In this document: piece by piece, positions 25,694-33,343 of the stretch
How positions within the stretch are numbered: position 1 is the stretch's first letter
Layout of the letters: each line of letters starts with the position of its first letter
DNA from: Sedimentibacter sp. SX930
Lineage (GTDB): Bacteria; Bacillota; Bacilli; Lactobacillales; Aerococcaceae
Direction: 5' to 3'
NCBI GenBank assembly: GCA_002155105.1
Contig: MUZD01000013.1
Span: 1 to 48,253, forward strand
Length of the DNA stretch: 48,253 bases
Position numbers and translations under genes: made by a program
Notes under the pieces: model-generated
What the model was told of the DNA's origin: nothing
Database searches by the model: none
What the model saw: the letters and a program-made list of their open reading frames with translations, nothing else

Positions 25694-25873
25694 TTTGGGC
25701 TTTCGCCGGAGCTTGCGGCTGGATGGGTGCGTCAGCTCCGACAAGGGTACGCTCCCCGGAGAAGAGCGTGCCGCTGATGTCTCACCTCCGGCCAACATTC
25801 CTTCACAGGAGAAGGACTATTACCGGAAACCCCTCCTCCGGCGAGCGGACCTTTCGCCGGAGGTCCCACCGCG
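25694..25873. repeat. CTCCG-hairpin units, third locus
   Basis: Three to four decayed units of about 50 bases: CTCCGACAAGG...CCGGAG near 25736, CTCCGGCCAAC...AGGAG near 25786, and CTCCGGCGAGC...GCCGGAG near 25835-25862. The last has the clearest stem. The second starts CTCCGGCCAACA, as does a unit at 9470, showing common origin. No coding role is seen. Confidence 0.7.
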
Positions 25874-25943
25874 ATTCAGAAAACGGTTTCTTAAGTTTTC
25901 CTAGCGCGGCAGTACATTGCTTTTGTTCTGATTTTGGATGGGC

Positions 25944-25949
25944 TATAAT
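25944..25949 (+). promoter_or_regulatory. Consensus -10 box before the small membrane protein
   Basis: TATAAT lies 46 bases before the GTG start at 25996. The -35 region is poor (TTGTTC at 25923, spacing 15). Confidence 0.4.
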
Positions 25950-25995
25950 GTGGGTAGATAATCAGACAAGTCTTCACGAAAGCAGGGTGTTTACC

Positions 25996-26262
25996 GTGAT
26001 CGATCGAAAGAAAACGATGGAGCAGCTCGAGGAGGTTTCGCATGCAGTGGAACCGGAAAAGCCGTCCAGCAAGAGTTGGCTGTATATTTTTGGGGCAGTC
26101 ATATTGATTTTTGGCCTCACCTTCATCTTCCAACAGATGAGTGGCATATCGAACGGTGAAGTCCGGCCTGCGGACATCGAGAGCCTGCAAGCAGAAATCG
26201 CTGAACTTAGGGGTACCGTTTCCGATTTGGAAGCGCGCATTGACGCGTTGGAAAACGAATGA
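25996..26262 (+). CDS. Small single-span membrane protein with C-terminal coiled coil
   Basis: An 88-residue protein. A charged cytoplasmic lead of about 30 residues is followed by one membrane helix (WLYIFGAVILIFGLTFIF) and then a heptad-patterned tail (IESLQAEIAELRGTVSDLEARIDAL). The size and layout recall small division or envelope helper proteins of the DivIC/FtsL style, but the resemblance is only in shape and I do not assign a name. Two starts are possible: GTG at 25996 or ATG at 26017; neither has a strong ribosome site. A -10 box lies upstream and a terminator directly downstream, so it is transcribed alone. Confidence 0.65.
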   Translation: MIDRKKTMEQLEEVSHAVEPEKPSSKSWLYIFGAVILIFGLTFIFQQMSGISNGEVRPADIESLQAEIAELRGTVSDLEARIDALENE

Positions 26263-26267
26263 GTTTC

Positions 26268-26292
26268 GGGCAGCTGATTGGCTGCCCTTTTT
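26268..26292 (+). terminator. Terminator of the small membrane protein gene
   Basis: GGGCAGC and GCTGCCC form a 7-pair stem and five T follow, six bases after the stop codon. Confidence 0.85.
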
Positions 26293-26377
26293 ATGTTTTC
26301 CGCTGACTCTCGGGAATTTTTTTCAGATAGGTATGGAAATTGCACGCATTAAGTGATACAATGGGTAGTGTTCTGTT

Positions 26378-26450
26378 GGTCCTATAGCTCAGCGGATAGA
26401 GCACTCGTTTCCTAAACGAGGTGTCGGAAGTTCAATTCTTCTTAGGGCCG
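26378..26450 (+). tRNA. tRNA-Arg (anticodon CCT)
   Basis: A full cloverleaf can be drawn. Acceptor GGTCCTA (26378-26384) pairs with TAGGGCC (26443-26449), one G-T pair. The anticodon stem CTCGT/ACGAG encloses loop TTCCTAA, giving anticodon CCT (26411-26413), which reads AGG. The T arm is GGAAG-TTCAATT-CTTCT. The discriminator is G450 and no CCA is encoded. It stands alone, which makes it a possible integration site, but no integrase or att duplication lies next to it. Confidence 0.95.
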
Positions 26451-26463
26451 TCATTTCAAACGT

Positions 26464-26503
26464 AAAAAGATCAGATATCCTTCGCGGGTATCTGATCTTT
26501 TTT
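26464..26503. terminator. Bidirectional terminator between tRNA-Arg and the NADP-binding protein
   Basis: AAAAAGATCAGATATCC and GGGTATCTGATCTTTTTT form a long stem with A before and T after. It serves the tRNA (plus) and the convergent reductase gene (minus), which ends at 26532. Confidence 0.9.
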
Positions 26504-26531
26504 GCGTATATTATCAGTGTTGGTTAGATGT

Positions 26532-27107
26532 TTAATGGAAGAGGCCGAAACCACCCGTCCAGCTGATTTTATCGGCAGCAGCGAGCGAAATCTGCAGGAA
26601 GCCCATCGCTTCGAGCTCGCGGGCCCGTTTCAGCAAGCCGGCATCGATGAAGGCCAGTCCACTGCCTTCCAATGCGGCAACCAGTTTATCCTTGGCTTCC
26701 TTGTCGTCGGATGCCAACAACACTATCGTTGGGTGGGCACCCGCTACTTTCTTCGTCGCAAGTGTGGCTGCGAATGTCGTGTTGAAAGCTTTGATGACAG
26801 AAGCATCCGGTATTTCTTTGGCGATCTCAGCTGCGGCTGAGCTATCGGCCGGCACAACAAGGCTATCGAATGTCTCAAAATTCAATGGATTGGTGATATC
26901 AATGACGATTTTCCCGGCAAACAAGTCGCGATGGGCAGCCAATATACCGGCAATAGCCGGATACGGAACCGACAAAACCACGATGTCCCCAAACTTCTCA
27001 ACGGCTGTATCCTTTGTGATGTATGTTACTTGATTCCCTGCGGCTTCAAAATTTCCCCCGATTGCACTTCCCATATTCCCTTTGCCAAAAATACTGATTT
27101 CAGCCAT
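26532..27107 (-). CDS. NADP-binding reductase of the F420-dependent oxidoreductase-like family
   Basis: A 191-residue Rossmann protein. ISIFGKGNMGSAIGGNFEAA is a GxGxxG dinucleotide-binding start; VVLSVPYPAIAGIL and IVIDITNPLNF follow as in the PF03807 family (NADPH:F420 oxidoreductase-like, pyrroline-5-carboxylate reductase-like N-terminal domain). VIKAFNTTFA is also a family signature. Members in Firmicutes, which lack F420, probably act on other substrates and their role is open. I choose the ATG at 27107 since AAGGAGG lies just before it; the frame runs 9 codons further up. A bidirectional terminator closes it. Confidence 0.82.
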   Translation of the reverse strand: MAEISIFGKGNMGSAIGGNFEAAGNQVTYITKDTAVEKFGDIVVLSVPYPAIAGILAAHRDLFAGKIVIDITNPLNFETFDSLVVPADSSAAAEIAKEIPDASVIKAFNTTFAATLATKKVAGAHPTIVLLASDDKEAKDKLVAALEGSGLAFIDAGLLKRARELEAMGFLQISLAAADKISWTGGFGLFH

Positions 27108-27236
27108 ATTCCATTCCTCCTTCTGCATGTCCAAGCGTTGCGCACTAACTTTTTATAATCATGTACAAACTTATTATAGCTACCTGCCGGGCCGAAAGGA
27201 AATTTTTGCTCTTAGCCGGTTCTGGTGAATCGAGCG

Positions 27237-27276
27237 CACAAAAAATCGGCTATCCATTTGATCTGGATAGCCGATT
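27237..27276 (-). terminator. Terminator of the Rgg-type regulator gene
   Basis: AATCGGCTATCC and GGATAGCCGATT form a perfect 12-pair stem; reading minus, a run of T follows (27245-27240). It lies 53 bases after the regulator stop. Confidence 0.85.
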
Positions 27277-27328
27277 CTTTGTACTTTATGAGCAGATGTT
27301 ATAAAAATCGCTAAGGTGGAACACTCTA

Positions 27329-28231
27329 TTACTTCAGCAAAACATCTAACTGTATCGGACTTTCGCAATCCATATTAAAGTAATGCGAAAGTTCATTTTC
27401 TAATTCGCTTATCAACTTTGTATCTTCAATCGCATGCAATATAGCATAACCTTTCTCAATGTACTCTGAGCCCTCATCAATTTTACCTGTTTTTTGTAAG
27501 ATGACCCCTTTTCTGGCATAGGCAATTGCTAGTTGATTGTATTTTTGATACTTCTTGCATAAAGGAATAACTTTTTCCAGGTAGGAAAGGGATTCAGGAT
27601 ATTTTTTATCCTCTATCAGCAAAACAGCTAAATTAATATCTACATTGATCAACAGAACTTCAGCTTCCTTCAGATTCTGGTAAGGTGCTAATTGTTGGAT
27701 TACTCTTTCGCCAATGTTCATGGCTACATCAATCGGGAAAATAAATAAAATGTAGTTTATCAATCGGATATCCAATAAATACCATTTATCAAATTTGTCC
27801 ATACGCTCCCAAATTTTCTTAGCAAACAATTGTGCTTCCTCAACGTTTTGAGTTGTATTTAAAATGATTAAGCTTTCACATACGTAGTAAAGATTTCTTA
27901 ACAAATAGTCTTCATCTTCTTTTAAATACGCAATTATCGCATCTTTAAGCAATTTTAAATCATCAAGATGATTAGCATTCAAGGATAAAAATTCATTGAT
28001 CAGCTTTTCTTTTGTGGTCAAACTTTCTTTATTCAGTATGTAACGGAACTCCTCCACTGAAATATTCAGTTTTTCAAGGATTGCTAACCATTTCCGAAAA
28101 GTAGGTTCTATTTCATTTCTTTCTATTTTAGAGTACGCAGATTGGCCAATAATCCCTTCTGCAACATACCGTTGGGAATAACCCCTATCTATCCTTATTT
28201 CTTTCAGAACATCTCCGAAGTCTTTCGACAT
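27329..28231 (-). CDS. Rgg/GadR/MutR-family transcriptional regulator, likely peptide-sensing
   Basis: A 300-residue protein with an N-terminal helix-turn-helix (residues 5-65: LKEIRIDRGYSQRYVAEGII, AYSKIERNEIEPTF, LAILEKLNISVEEF) and a helical TPR-like C-terminal domain. The segment MDKFDKWYLLDIRLINYILF near 145-165 is characteristic of the Rgg/MutR group. These RRNPP-type proteins bind short hydrophobic peptides imported by an oligopeptide permease and then change their DNA binding. GAAGGTG precedes the ATG. A peptide-precursor gene starts 112 bases away on the other strand, and an inverted repeat lies between. A -10 box (TATAAT, 28261-28256 minus) can serve the regulator. The terminator follows directly. 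The family is clear; the peptide link is inferred. Confidence 0.88.
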   Translation of the reverse strand: MSKDFGDVLKEIRIDRGYSQRYVAEGIIGQSAYSKIERNEIEPTFRKWLAILEKLNISVEEFRYILNKESLTTKEKLINEFLSLNANHLDDLKLLKDAIIAYLKEDEDYLLRNLYYVCESLIILNTTQNVEEAQLFAKKIWERMDKFDKWYLLDIRLINYILFIFPIDVAMNIGERVIQQLAPYQNLKEAEVLLINVDINLAVLLIEDKKYPESLSYLEKVIPLCKKYQKYNQLAIAYARKGVILQKTGKIDEGSEYIEKGYAILHAIEDTKLISELENELSHYFNMDCESPIQLDVLLK

Positions 28232-28282
28232 AGCTTCACCTTCTTTTTTAATAGTATTATACGACTAATTGGTTCAGAATGC

Positions 28283-28318
28283 ATTTCTCTTCTTTATAAT
28301 ATAATTATTAAGAGAAAT
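28283..28318. promoter_or_regulatory. Inverted repeat and promoter between the Rgg regulator and the peptide gene
   Basis: ATTTCTCTT (28283-28291) and AAGAGAAAT (28310-28318) are a perfect 9-base inverted repeat with 18 bases between. The space holds TATAATATAAT (28295-28305), which gives two overlapping -10 boxes for the plus-strand peptide gene, whose start is 26 bases on. A regulator bound here would control the promoter directly. The site is the obvious candidate operator for the divergent Rgg protein. Confidence 0.65.
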
Positions 28319-28343
28319 ACTATTTAGAAACGGGGTCGCTATC

Positions 28344-28514
28344 ATGAAAAAAATTATTGTTTTGTCCTTAGCTATAGGAGTACTGGTCACTAATAGTTTT
28401 ATTTTAAAGGAACTAGCTACTTATGACAACTTATCCAGCAAGGATATTCAGAATGAACAAGTGGCAAAAGCACCAGCAAAGTATTCCACTAATATTATTT
28501 GGTTTATGGGATAA
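28344..28514 (+). CDS. Pheromone-precursor-like peptide (56 residues), SHP/PapR-like
   Basis: MKKIIVLSLAIGVLVTNSFI is a charged start plus a hydrophobic core, as in a signal sequence. A polar middle (ELATYDNLSSKDIQNEQVAK) follows, and the end is YSTNIIWFMG. A short hydrophobic C-terminus rich in Ile/Val/Phe and ending in Gly is the form of mature SHP pheromones of streptococci, and the whole layout resembles PapR of the PlcR system. The gene is divergent from an Rgg/MutR regulator, with an inverted repeat at its promoter. The ribosome site is weak (GGGG at 28332-28335). At 56 residues it is longer than usual SHPs (about 20-30). No exporter or protease gene is adjacent. Reading frame and context are seen; pheromone function is inferred. 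Confidence 0.65.
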   Translation: MKKIIVLSLAIGVLVTNSFILKELATYDNLSSKDIQNEQVAKAPAKYSTNIIWFMG

Positions 28515-28565
28515 TCACTTTCCATATTGATCCAAAACAGGCAGTTCTGTACTTCCCTAAAAAAT

Positions 28566-28708
28566 AAAAAACAGGTCCGGACGCGTGTCCTGACCTGCAG
28601 ACTGCCTAAAGCAGTTCTTGGATAAACTTTTTTCCGGCAAACCCATAAAATGGGAACAATAGAAAAGGACCGGATTCGGACTCCGGCCCCAGACTGTTCG
28701 CAGTTTTT
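28566..28708. repeat. Two copies of a double-hairpin element
   Basis: Copy A (28566-28619) has CAGGTCCGGAC/GTCCTGACCTG (one mismatch, loop GCGT), then ACTGC-CTAAA-GCAGT-TCTT. Copy B (28662-28708) has GGACCGGA/TCCGGCCCC around TTCGGAC, then ACTG-TTCG-CAGT-TTTT. Both keep the order: GC hairpin, AGACTG, second hairpin, T-rich end. They lie just after the peptide gene and could terminate it. Confidence 0.6.
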
Positions 28709-28879
28709 AGTTCCTTCAGCGTGTTTCCGCTAAGCCCATCATCTTAACCCTAAAAATTGTAGCGAGGAAATCATATTCGTTCTTTCAAAAAGATGAAGTA
28801 TGTATTGCGATCAAACATTTATAATAAGATGGGGTAATTCGGGGAGGGTTTCGGCTACAGGATAGACAGAAGCGAAACT

Positions 28880-29104
28880 TCAGACTGCTCCATTAGTGAT
28901 TGGTTGATAAGAACCTACCTCCAGCGATTGCTTAAATATTTGTTGTGCAATTGGCTTTGAAACATTGCGATTCAAACAAATGTTACTTATCTTAGTAAGA
29001 GCTCTCTCACTAAGGTAAGTATAGCACCCGTGTGCATTTTTTTCTATTTGTTTTTTAATTTCCCCATAATAAGGGGATGTCAGCCAATATTGAACGTTAT
29101 GAAA
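28880..29104 (-). pseudogene. Open frame without a start, probable gene remnant
   Basis: Seventy-four codons lie between two stops on the minus strand and read like real protein: VQYWLTSPYYGEIKKQIEKN, then CYTYLSERALTKISNICLNR and VSKPIAQQIFKQSLEVGSYQ. There is no ATG, GTG or TTG with a ribosome site at the front. I do not recognise the family. The composition (helical, basic and polar mix) differs from chance translation. I take it as the tail of a broken gene. Confidence 0.35.
28984..29021. repeat. 13-base inverted repeat
   Basis: TACTTATCTTAGT (28984-28996) and ACTAAGGTAAGTA (29009-29021) pair at 13 positions with one G-T, around a 12-base loop. No T-run follows on the plus strand. It could be an operator, an end of a small mobile element or a chance result of the remnant frame. 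Confidence 0.5.
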
Positions 29105-29435
29105 TTACAAGTTGCGTTAAACGTTGCTACACCAATAAAACCAAATTAGTATATTGAATTTACTTACTGTTTAGTTAGGAAAAACCTGGTCGTTATATTA
29201 GCCGAATGATCAAATGAAGTTCAATAATATTACACCCTTTCCGTAGAAAATACAAAATTGTTTTTCGTTGAGCGATCCGATTTTAATAGCTTTTTTTTCA
29301 GCCTATTTGTTAAAAAGTGCACAAACATTGTATAACCTAGCTAAAATAGATGACCGGATTTGGAACAATCAAACTATTGTTCCGTTATTAACATATACTT
29401 TATATTCTTATAATCGCCTCTTCCCACAATAAAAT

Positions 29436-29480
29436 AGGCCCACAACGGCACCCGGTAATTTCCGGGCGCCGCTGTGGGCC
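29436..29480 (-). terminator. guaC terminator
   Basis: AGGCCCACAACGGCACCCGG and CCGGGCGCCGCTGTGGGCCT form a stem of about 20 pairs. Reading minus, TATTTTATTG follows. It begins 12 bases after the guaC stop. Confidence 0.85.
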
Positions 29481-29492
29481 TGTTTTTGTTTA

Positions 29493-30524
29493 TTAAAGAA
29501 TTGTGTCGCCTTCGCCGTATGAGCTGCGGCCGGCTTCGATGATGCCTTGGTTGCTGTCGCCGTTGTAGATGGAGTTCTTGACCAACACATAATCGCATTT
29601 GCGGATCGCTGTGATGTCTTTTCCACCCGCGTAGGAGATGGATGACTGCAGGTCTTCACGCATTTCGTTCAAAGTGTCTGCGATCGTGCCGCGGTAAGGC
29701 GTCAAGATTTTCTTGCCTTCAACGTTTTTGCGTTGGCCTTTTTGGTATTCGGAAGCACTGCCGAAGTACTCTTTGTACAAACGACCATTGATTTCCTTCG
29801 TTTCGCCCGGTGACTCATCGTGTCCGGCCAATAACGAGCCGACCATGACCATTGTCGCACCGAAACGGATCGATTTGGCGATGTCTCCGTTTGTGCGGAC
29901 GCCGCCGTCAGCGATGATTGGTTTGCTTGCTGCTTTCGAGCACCAGCTTACCGCTGCCAGCTGCCAGCCGCCCGTACCGAAACCGGTCTTGATTTTGGTC
30001 GTGCATACTTTACCAGGTCCGATTCCAACTTTTGTAGCATCGGCTCCGGCATTTTCCAATTCACGGACGCCTTCAGGAGTGCCCACGTTACCGGCAATCA
30101 GGAATGTTTCCGGCATAACTGCTTTGACGTGTTTGATCATGCGGATGACTTCGTCGGAATGACCATGCGCCACGTCGATTGTTGTATATTCAGGAACGGC
30201 TTTTTTAGCCGCCAATTCATTTACGAAATCGAATTCTGCTTCTTTGATCCCCAAACTGATGGAAGCAAACAAACCTTTTTCATGCATACGTTGGATAAAT
30301 GGCAAACGGCTCGCCTCATCAAAACGGTGCATGATGTAGAAATAACCTTCCCGTGCTAACTTTTCAGCAAGTTCTTCGTCCAGGATCGTCTGCATATTCG
30401 CAGGCACCACCGGCAATTTGAACGTGCGGCCTCCTAGTACGACAGTTGTGTCGCATTCAGAACGGCTTTGAACAACACTCTTGTTCGGAATTAATTGGAC
30501 ATCTTCATAATCAAAAATTTTCAT
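29493..30524 (-). CDS. guaC: GMP reductase
   Basis: A 343-residue (beta/alpha)8 enzyme of the IMPDH/GMPR family that reduces GMP to IMP with NADPH and releases ammonia. [19 protein letters not shown] carries the catalytic Cys174, and Thr in the same loop as GMPR (CTTK) rather than the IMPDH pattern. There are no CBS domains between strands, which separates it from [25 protein letters not shown] binds phosphate, and VKNSIYNGD near the C-terminus is typical of the Firmicutes GuaC group. About 18 residues ([14 protein letters not shown]) follow. The ATG at 30524 has GGGAAAT only as a weak ribosome site. No purine riboswitch is recognisable upstream. Confidence 0.95.
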   Translation of the reverse strand: MKIFDYEDVQLIPNKSVVQSRSECDTTVVLGGRTFKLPVVPANMQTILDEELAEKLAREGYFYIMHRFDEASRLPFIQRMHEKGLFASISLGIKEAEFDFVNELAAKKAVPEYTTIDVAHGHSDEVIRMIKHVKAVMPETFLIAGNVGTPEGVRELENAGADATKVGIGPGKVCTTKIKTGFGTGGWQLAAVSWCSKAASKPIIADGGVRTNGDIAKSIRFGATMVMVGSLLAGHDESPGETKEINGRLYKEYFGSASEYQKGQRKNVEGKKILTPYRGTIADTLNEMREDLQSSISYAGGKDITAIRKCDYVLVKNSIYNGDSNQGIIEAGRSSYGEGDTIL

Positions 30525-30749
30525 TTACTATTTCCCTCTTTCTGTTAGTGCACAATCCTTTTGGGAATCGCTTTACACAGACACGGACGTGAAGGCAAAA
30601 AATGTCTTCTATCGTAAAGTCCCAATAGTAAGTTACACTACTGCCACAGCTTTGTCAAAGATTAATTTGTGATGAAACGTTCGGATTTCTTATCCGCGTC
30701 ACGAAAATCCGAGGAAGGCCGCATCCCAGCAAAGTTCCGTGCATCCCCA

Positions 30750-31622
30750 TCACCGATAAAAAGACAACAGTTCCTGGAGCGGCCCGCGATCACGGAAATC
30801 CTTCAGATGGACAACATGGAACGGATGCGCCACAGAAAAACCACGGATCGGAATTTCCTTCAGCGTCCCCTCCTCCAGCTCCTTTTCGACCGAGATGCGG
30901 TAGAGGAAGGCGATGCCTCGGTTCTCCGCCACCAACTGCTTGATCGGGCCGATGCCACCGACGACGGTCGTCCGCCCGAAACTGCTGAGGTTCGTTCCCT
31001 CTTTCAGGAGGGCATTTTCCAGAATCCGCCGTGAACCGGAGCCTTCCTCGCGGACAAAGAGGTGCTCGCTGAACAACGCCGCCAAATCCTGTTCGCTGCG
31101 CCACAACGGGCTGACAGCCGCACAGACCCCGATGAACGGCTCATCAGACAGCTTTTCGAAGCCGAGTTGGCTCTGGTTGAAGTCGCCTTCGATGAGCGCG
31201 AAATCGATTTTCCCCTTCTGGATCAAGCCGATCAGCGTTGCCGTGTTGTCGACAATCATCGATAAATGATGCCGCGGATGCTGCTTCAAGTAGCGCCCAA
31301 TCAGTCCCGGCATGACGTACTCGCCGATCGTCAGCGTCGCCCCGAAAGACAGCGTCGGCGCATCGTCTTGCTGCAGCAGATGTGTGCGGATCCGCTCCAC
31401 ATCGCGGTTCAGCAGCGATAGTTGTTCCTCCAGATAGCGCCCCTTTTCAGTGACCAGCAGCTGCTTGCCTTCATAGCGGAACAGCTGGACGCCCAGCTCC
31501 TCCTGCAGATGCTGGATGTGCTGGGTCACTGCAGGTTGGGTAATGTTCAATTTCTTGGCGGCTTTCGTGTAGCTGCCCTCCTCGATCAGCGTGAGGAACG
31601 TTTTGTAGCGGTAATCCAACAT
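30750..31622 (-). CDS. LysR-family transcriptional regulator
   Basis: A 290-residue regulator. Residues 1-60 are the winged helix-turn-helix (TFLTLIEEGSYTKAAKKLNI, TQPAVTQHIQHLQEEL). The rest is the type-2 periplasmic-binding-like effector domain (LSFGATLTIGEYVMPGLIGR). The ATG at 31622 is taken because GGGAGGTG lies 6 bases before it; a GTG three codons up is also open. LysR genes next to YeiH-type transporters are usually divergent and control them, often with sulfur-linked effectors. Here an insertion element starts 43 bases upstream of the ATG and separates the regulator from its partner and from most of its old promoter. Confidence 0.9.
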   Translation of the reverse strand: MLDYRYKTFLTLIEEGSYTKAAKKLNITQPAVTQHIQHLQEELGVQLFRYEGKQLLVTEKGRYLEEQLSLLNRDVERIRTHLLQQDDAPTLSFGATLTIGEYVMPGLIGRYLKQHPRHHLSMIVDNTATLIGLIQKGKIDFALIEGDFNQSQLGFEKLSDEPFIGVCAAVSPLWRSEQDLAALFSEHLFVREEGSGSRRILENALLKEGTNLSSFGRTTVVGGIGPIKQLVAENRGIAFLYRISVEKELEEGTLKEIPIRGFSVAHPFHVVHLKDFRDRGPLQELLSFYR

Positions 31623-31655
31623 GAGCTGCACCTCCCATTATTTTTACTTATACCT

Positions 31656-31664
31656 GCATAATAA
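31656..31664. repeat. Left copy of the 9-bp target-site duplication
   Basis: GCATAATAA directly before the insertion element; the same nine bases follow it at 33355-33363. Confidence 0.85.
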
Positions 31665-31718
31665 CTAAGTGTATAATTTTTCTATGCAAAACTATTCTTT
31701 TGTTGAAATAGTCAAAAA

Positions 31719-31776
31719 GAAGACCTTACAATACAACTAAAGGTTGGTAGCCAATTTAGTGTAGAGGAAGGTCTTC
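31719..31776 (+). promoter_or_regulatory. Hairpin covering the transposase ribosome site
   Basis: GAAGACCTT (31719-31727) pairs perfectly with AAGGTCTTC (31768-31776). The second arm holds the end of the ribosome site (AGGAAGG) and touches the ATG at 31777. RNA that enters the element from outside would hide the site, the common way for insertion sequences to avoid activation by read-through. A transcript starting inside the loop would lack the first arm. Confidence 0.6.
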
Positions 31777-33177
31777 ATGGAAAAAATTATAGCAGAAATT
31801 CATCACATAATAAAGGATTCAAATCATGTGCTTGATGCAGAAACCACGCTTCAGGCTTATTTCTCACATCTTGTAAGCCAACTAATGAAGGAGGCCTTAG
31901 AGGCCTTGGATAGCGAGTTGTACGTTCCGTTTAAAGCGGAAGGATGGCGTATCGCCAACAGGGATTCACGCACAATTACTTTCACATTCGGCACAGTCGA
32001 GTTTATGCGTAGACGTTTGAAAAAGAAAGGTGAAACAAGCTTTTTCCCACTGGATAACATCTGTGGATTCAATAAAAGCGAGCGCTACTCTACCCTTTTA
32101 CAAAAGCAAGTGGCTGAACTTGTGACCGGCAGCGTCTATCGCGGTGTGGCCGAAGCCGTTACTAAACTGACTTCGTTCAGCATGAGCCATGGAACAGTGG
32201 GCAATATTGTAAAATCAGTAGGAGAAAAGCAAGCGCAGTGGGAGAAACAAAACTTAGAAGAATATGAAGTGGCCTTACCCGAAGAACAGAAAGAAGTACC
32301 TTTTCTATTGGTAGAAGGCGATGGGATCGTCATAAAAGGCAAGGGGAAAAGAAAAGAAGAAATCCACCGAGTCCAAATAGCAGAAGGCGTCACAACAAGC
32401 GGGAAAAGAAAGAAACTGAAAAATCCGATATTTGTTTCATCGTTGAAATCAGCGAAAGATGCATGGGAGAAAGCAACGATTTATTTAGGGAGTCATTACG
32501 ATCTCAAAAATACGGTAGTCATTTCGAACACCGATGGTGGCTCAGGTTATCGGGCAGAGGACTGTGCCTTGGCAATTGGTGTGTGCAAGGAACATATCCA
32601 TCAGTTGGACCGCTACCACGTTCACAAAAAGATTAAGAGTCGGCTTTCTTGGTGTCCAGAGATGGAACTGCCACTGAAAAAGGCCCTATGGTCCTATGAT
32701 TGGGATTCGATTGTGATTGTGTTGGATACGATAGAAAGTAAAATCTCGCTAGAACAAGAGAAAGAGCAAAAAGAGGAATTGCGACTTTTGGCAGCGTACT
32801 TGGAAAGAAACTGGACGTATCTTCGTCCGTTAAGAGAAATCGAATCCTACAAAGGAATCAAAGGGATCGGAAGCTGCGAAAGTAACCATCGCCCTTATAG
32901 CTATCGGATGAAAGGAAACGGGAAGTACTGGAGCCATGACGGCGCTAGGGCTATGGTCTCCATCATTGAAGGCAAGAAGATGGGAACCCTAGAAAAAGCG
33001 TTAACGGAGCCAGTACGTATCGTTCCGGAAAGTTTAGCGACAAAACTGAAATTCGCAGTCAGAAATGCGTTAAAGAAATATTCCGGCAGAGAGAGGACAC
33101 CCGCTAGACAGGCTGGTATACCAGCGATGAACGCGACCTGCAGCATGGGAATGATGAAGAAAATATTTGCGAATTAA
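31777..33177 (+). CDS. ISLre2-family transposase (UPF0236)
   Basis: A 466-residue protein. LYVPFKAEGWRIANRDSRTI, then FTFGTVEFMRRRLKKKG and SERYSTLLQKQVAELVTG, are typical of the UPF0236/ISLre2 group. The DDE-like catalytic region includes LLVEGDGIVIKGKGK (first Asp), VVISNTDGGSGYRA (second Asp) and IGSCESNHRPYSYRMKG (Glu region). The C-terminus ends ARQAGIPAMN, also seen in the group. It is full length with no frameshift. AGGAAGG lies before the ATG inside a hairpin. It lies on the same strand as the downstream transporter gene. Confidence 0.92.
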   Translation: MEKIIAEIHHIIKDSNHVLDAETTLQAYFSHLVSQLMKEALEALDSELYVPFKAEGWRIANRDSRTITFTFGTVEFMRRRLKKKGETSFFPLDNICGFNKSERYSTLLQKQVAELVTGSVYRGVAEAVTKLTSFSMSHGTVGNIVKSVGEKQAQWEKQNLEEYEVALPEEQKEVPFLLVEGDGIVIKGKGKRKEEIHRVQIAEGVTTSGKRKKLKNPIFVSSLKSAKDAWEKATIYLGSHYDLKNTVVISNTDGGSGYRAEDCALAIGVCKEHIHQLDRYHVHKKIKSRLSWCPEMELPLKKALWSYDWDSIVIVLDTIESKISLEQEKEQKEELRLLAAYLERNWTYLRPLREIESYKGIKGIGSCESNHRPYSYRMKGNGKYWSHDGARAMVSIIEGKKMGTLEKALTEPVRIVPESLATKLKFAVRNALKKYSGRERTPARQAGIPAMNATCSMGMMKKIFAN

Positions 33178-33195
33178 TCAGGATTTTCTACAAAT

Positions 33196-33246
33196 CCTCC
33201 GGGAATATAGTGAATTACTCTTTTTGATTCACTGTATTCCCGGAGG
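33196..33246 (+). terminator. Long hairpin after the transposase
   Basis: CCTCCGGGAATA plus AGTGAAT pairs with ATTCACT plus TATTCCCGGAGG, a 19-pair stem with one internal mismatch. No T-run follows directly. It may weaken read-through out of the element or protect the transposase messenger. Confidence 0.55.
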
Positions 33247-33343
33247 GAAGGGCAAGCGACGCGCGCCGAAGCTTCACGGACAATATTAAAACAATTTCAA
33301 ATTGGCAGTACAAGTAAGGTTTCTGAACTTTGCATAGAAAAGA

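Larger units (their letters stand above)
28709..29435. other. Intergenic stretch with a decayed frame and an inverted repeat
   Basis: No intact gene is supported. It holds the open frame at 28880-29104 described separately and the 13-base inverted repeat at 28984-29021. The remainder up to the guaC terminator is AT-rich and featureless. Confidence 0.4.

Noticed and set aside
26378-26450. tRNA-Arg as the integration site of the reverse transcriptase island
   Set aside because: The island ends near 24000, with core genes between, and no 3' tRNA duplication is found beside the integrase remnant.
30525-30749. Purine riboswitch before guaC
   Set aside because: The upstream region does not show the conserved three-way junction bases of purine riboswitches.
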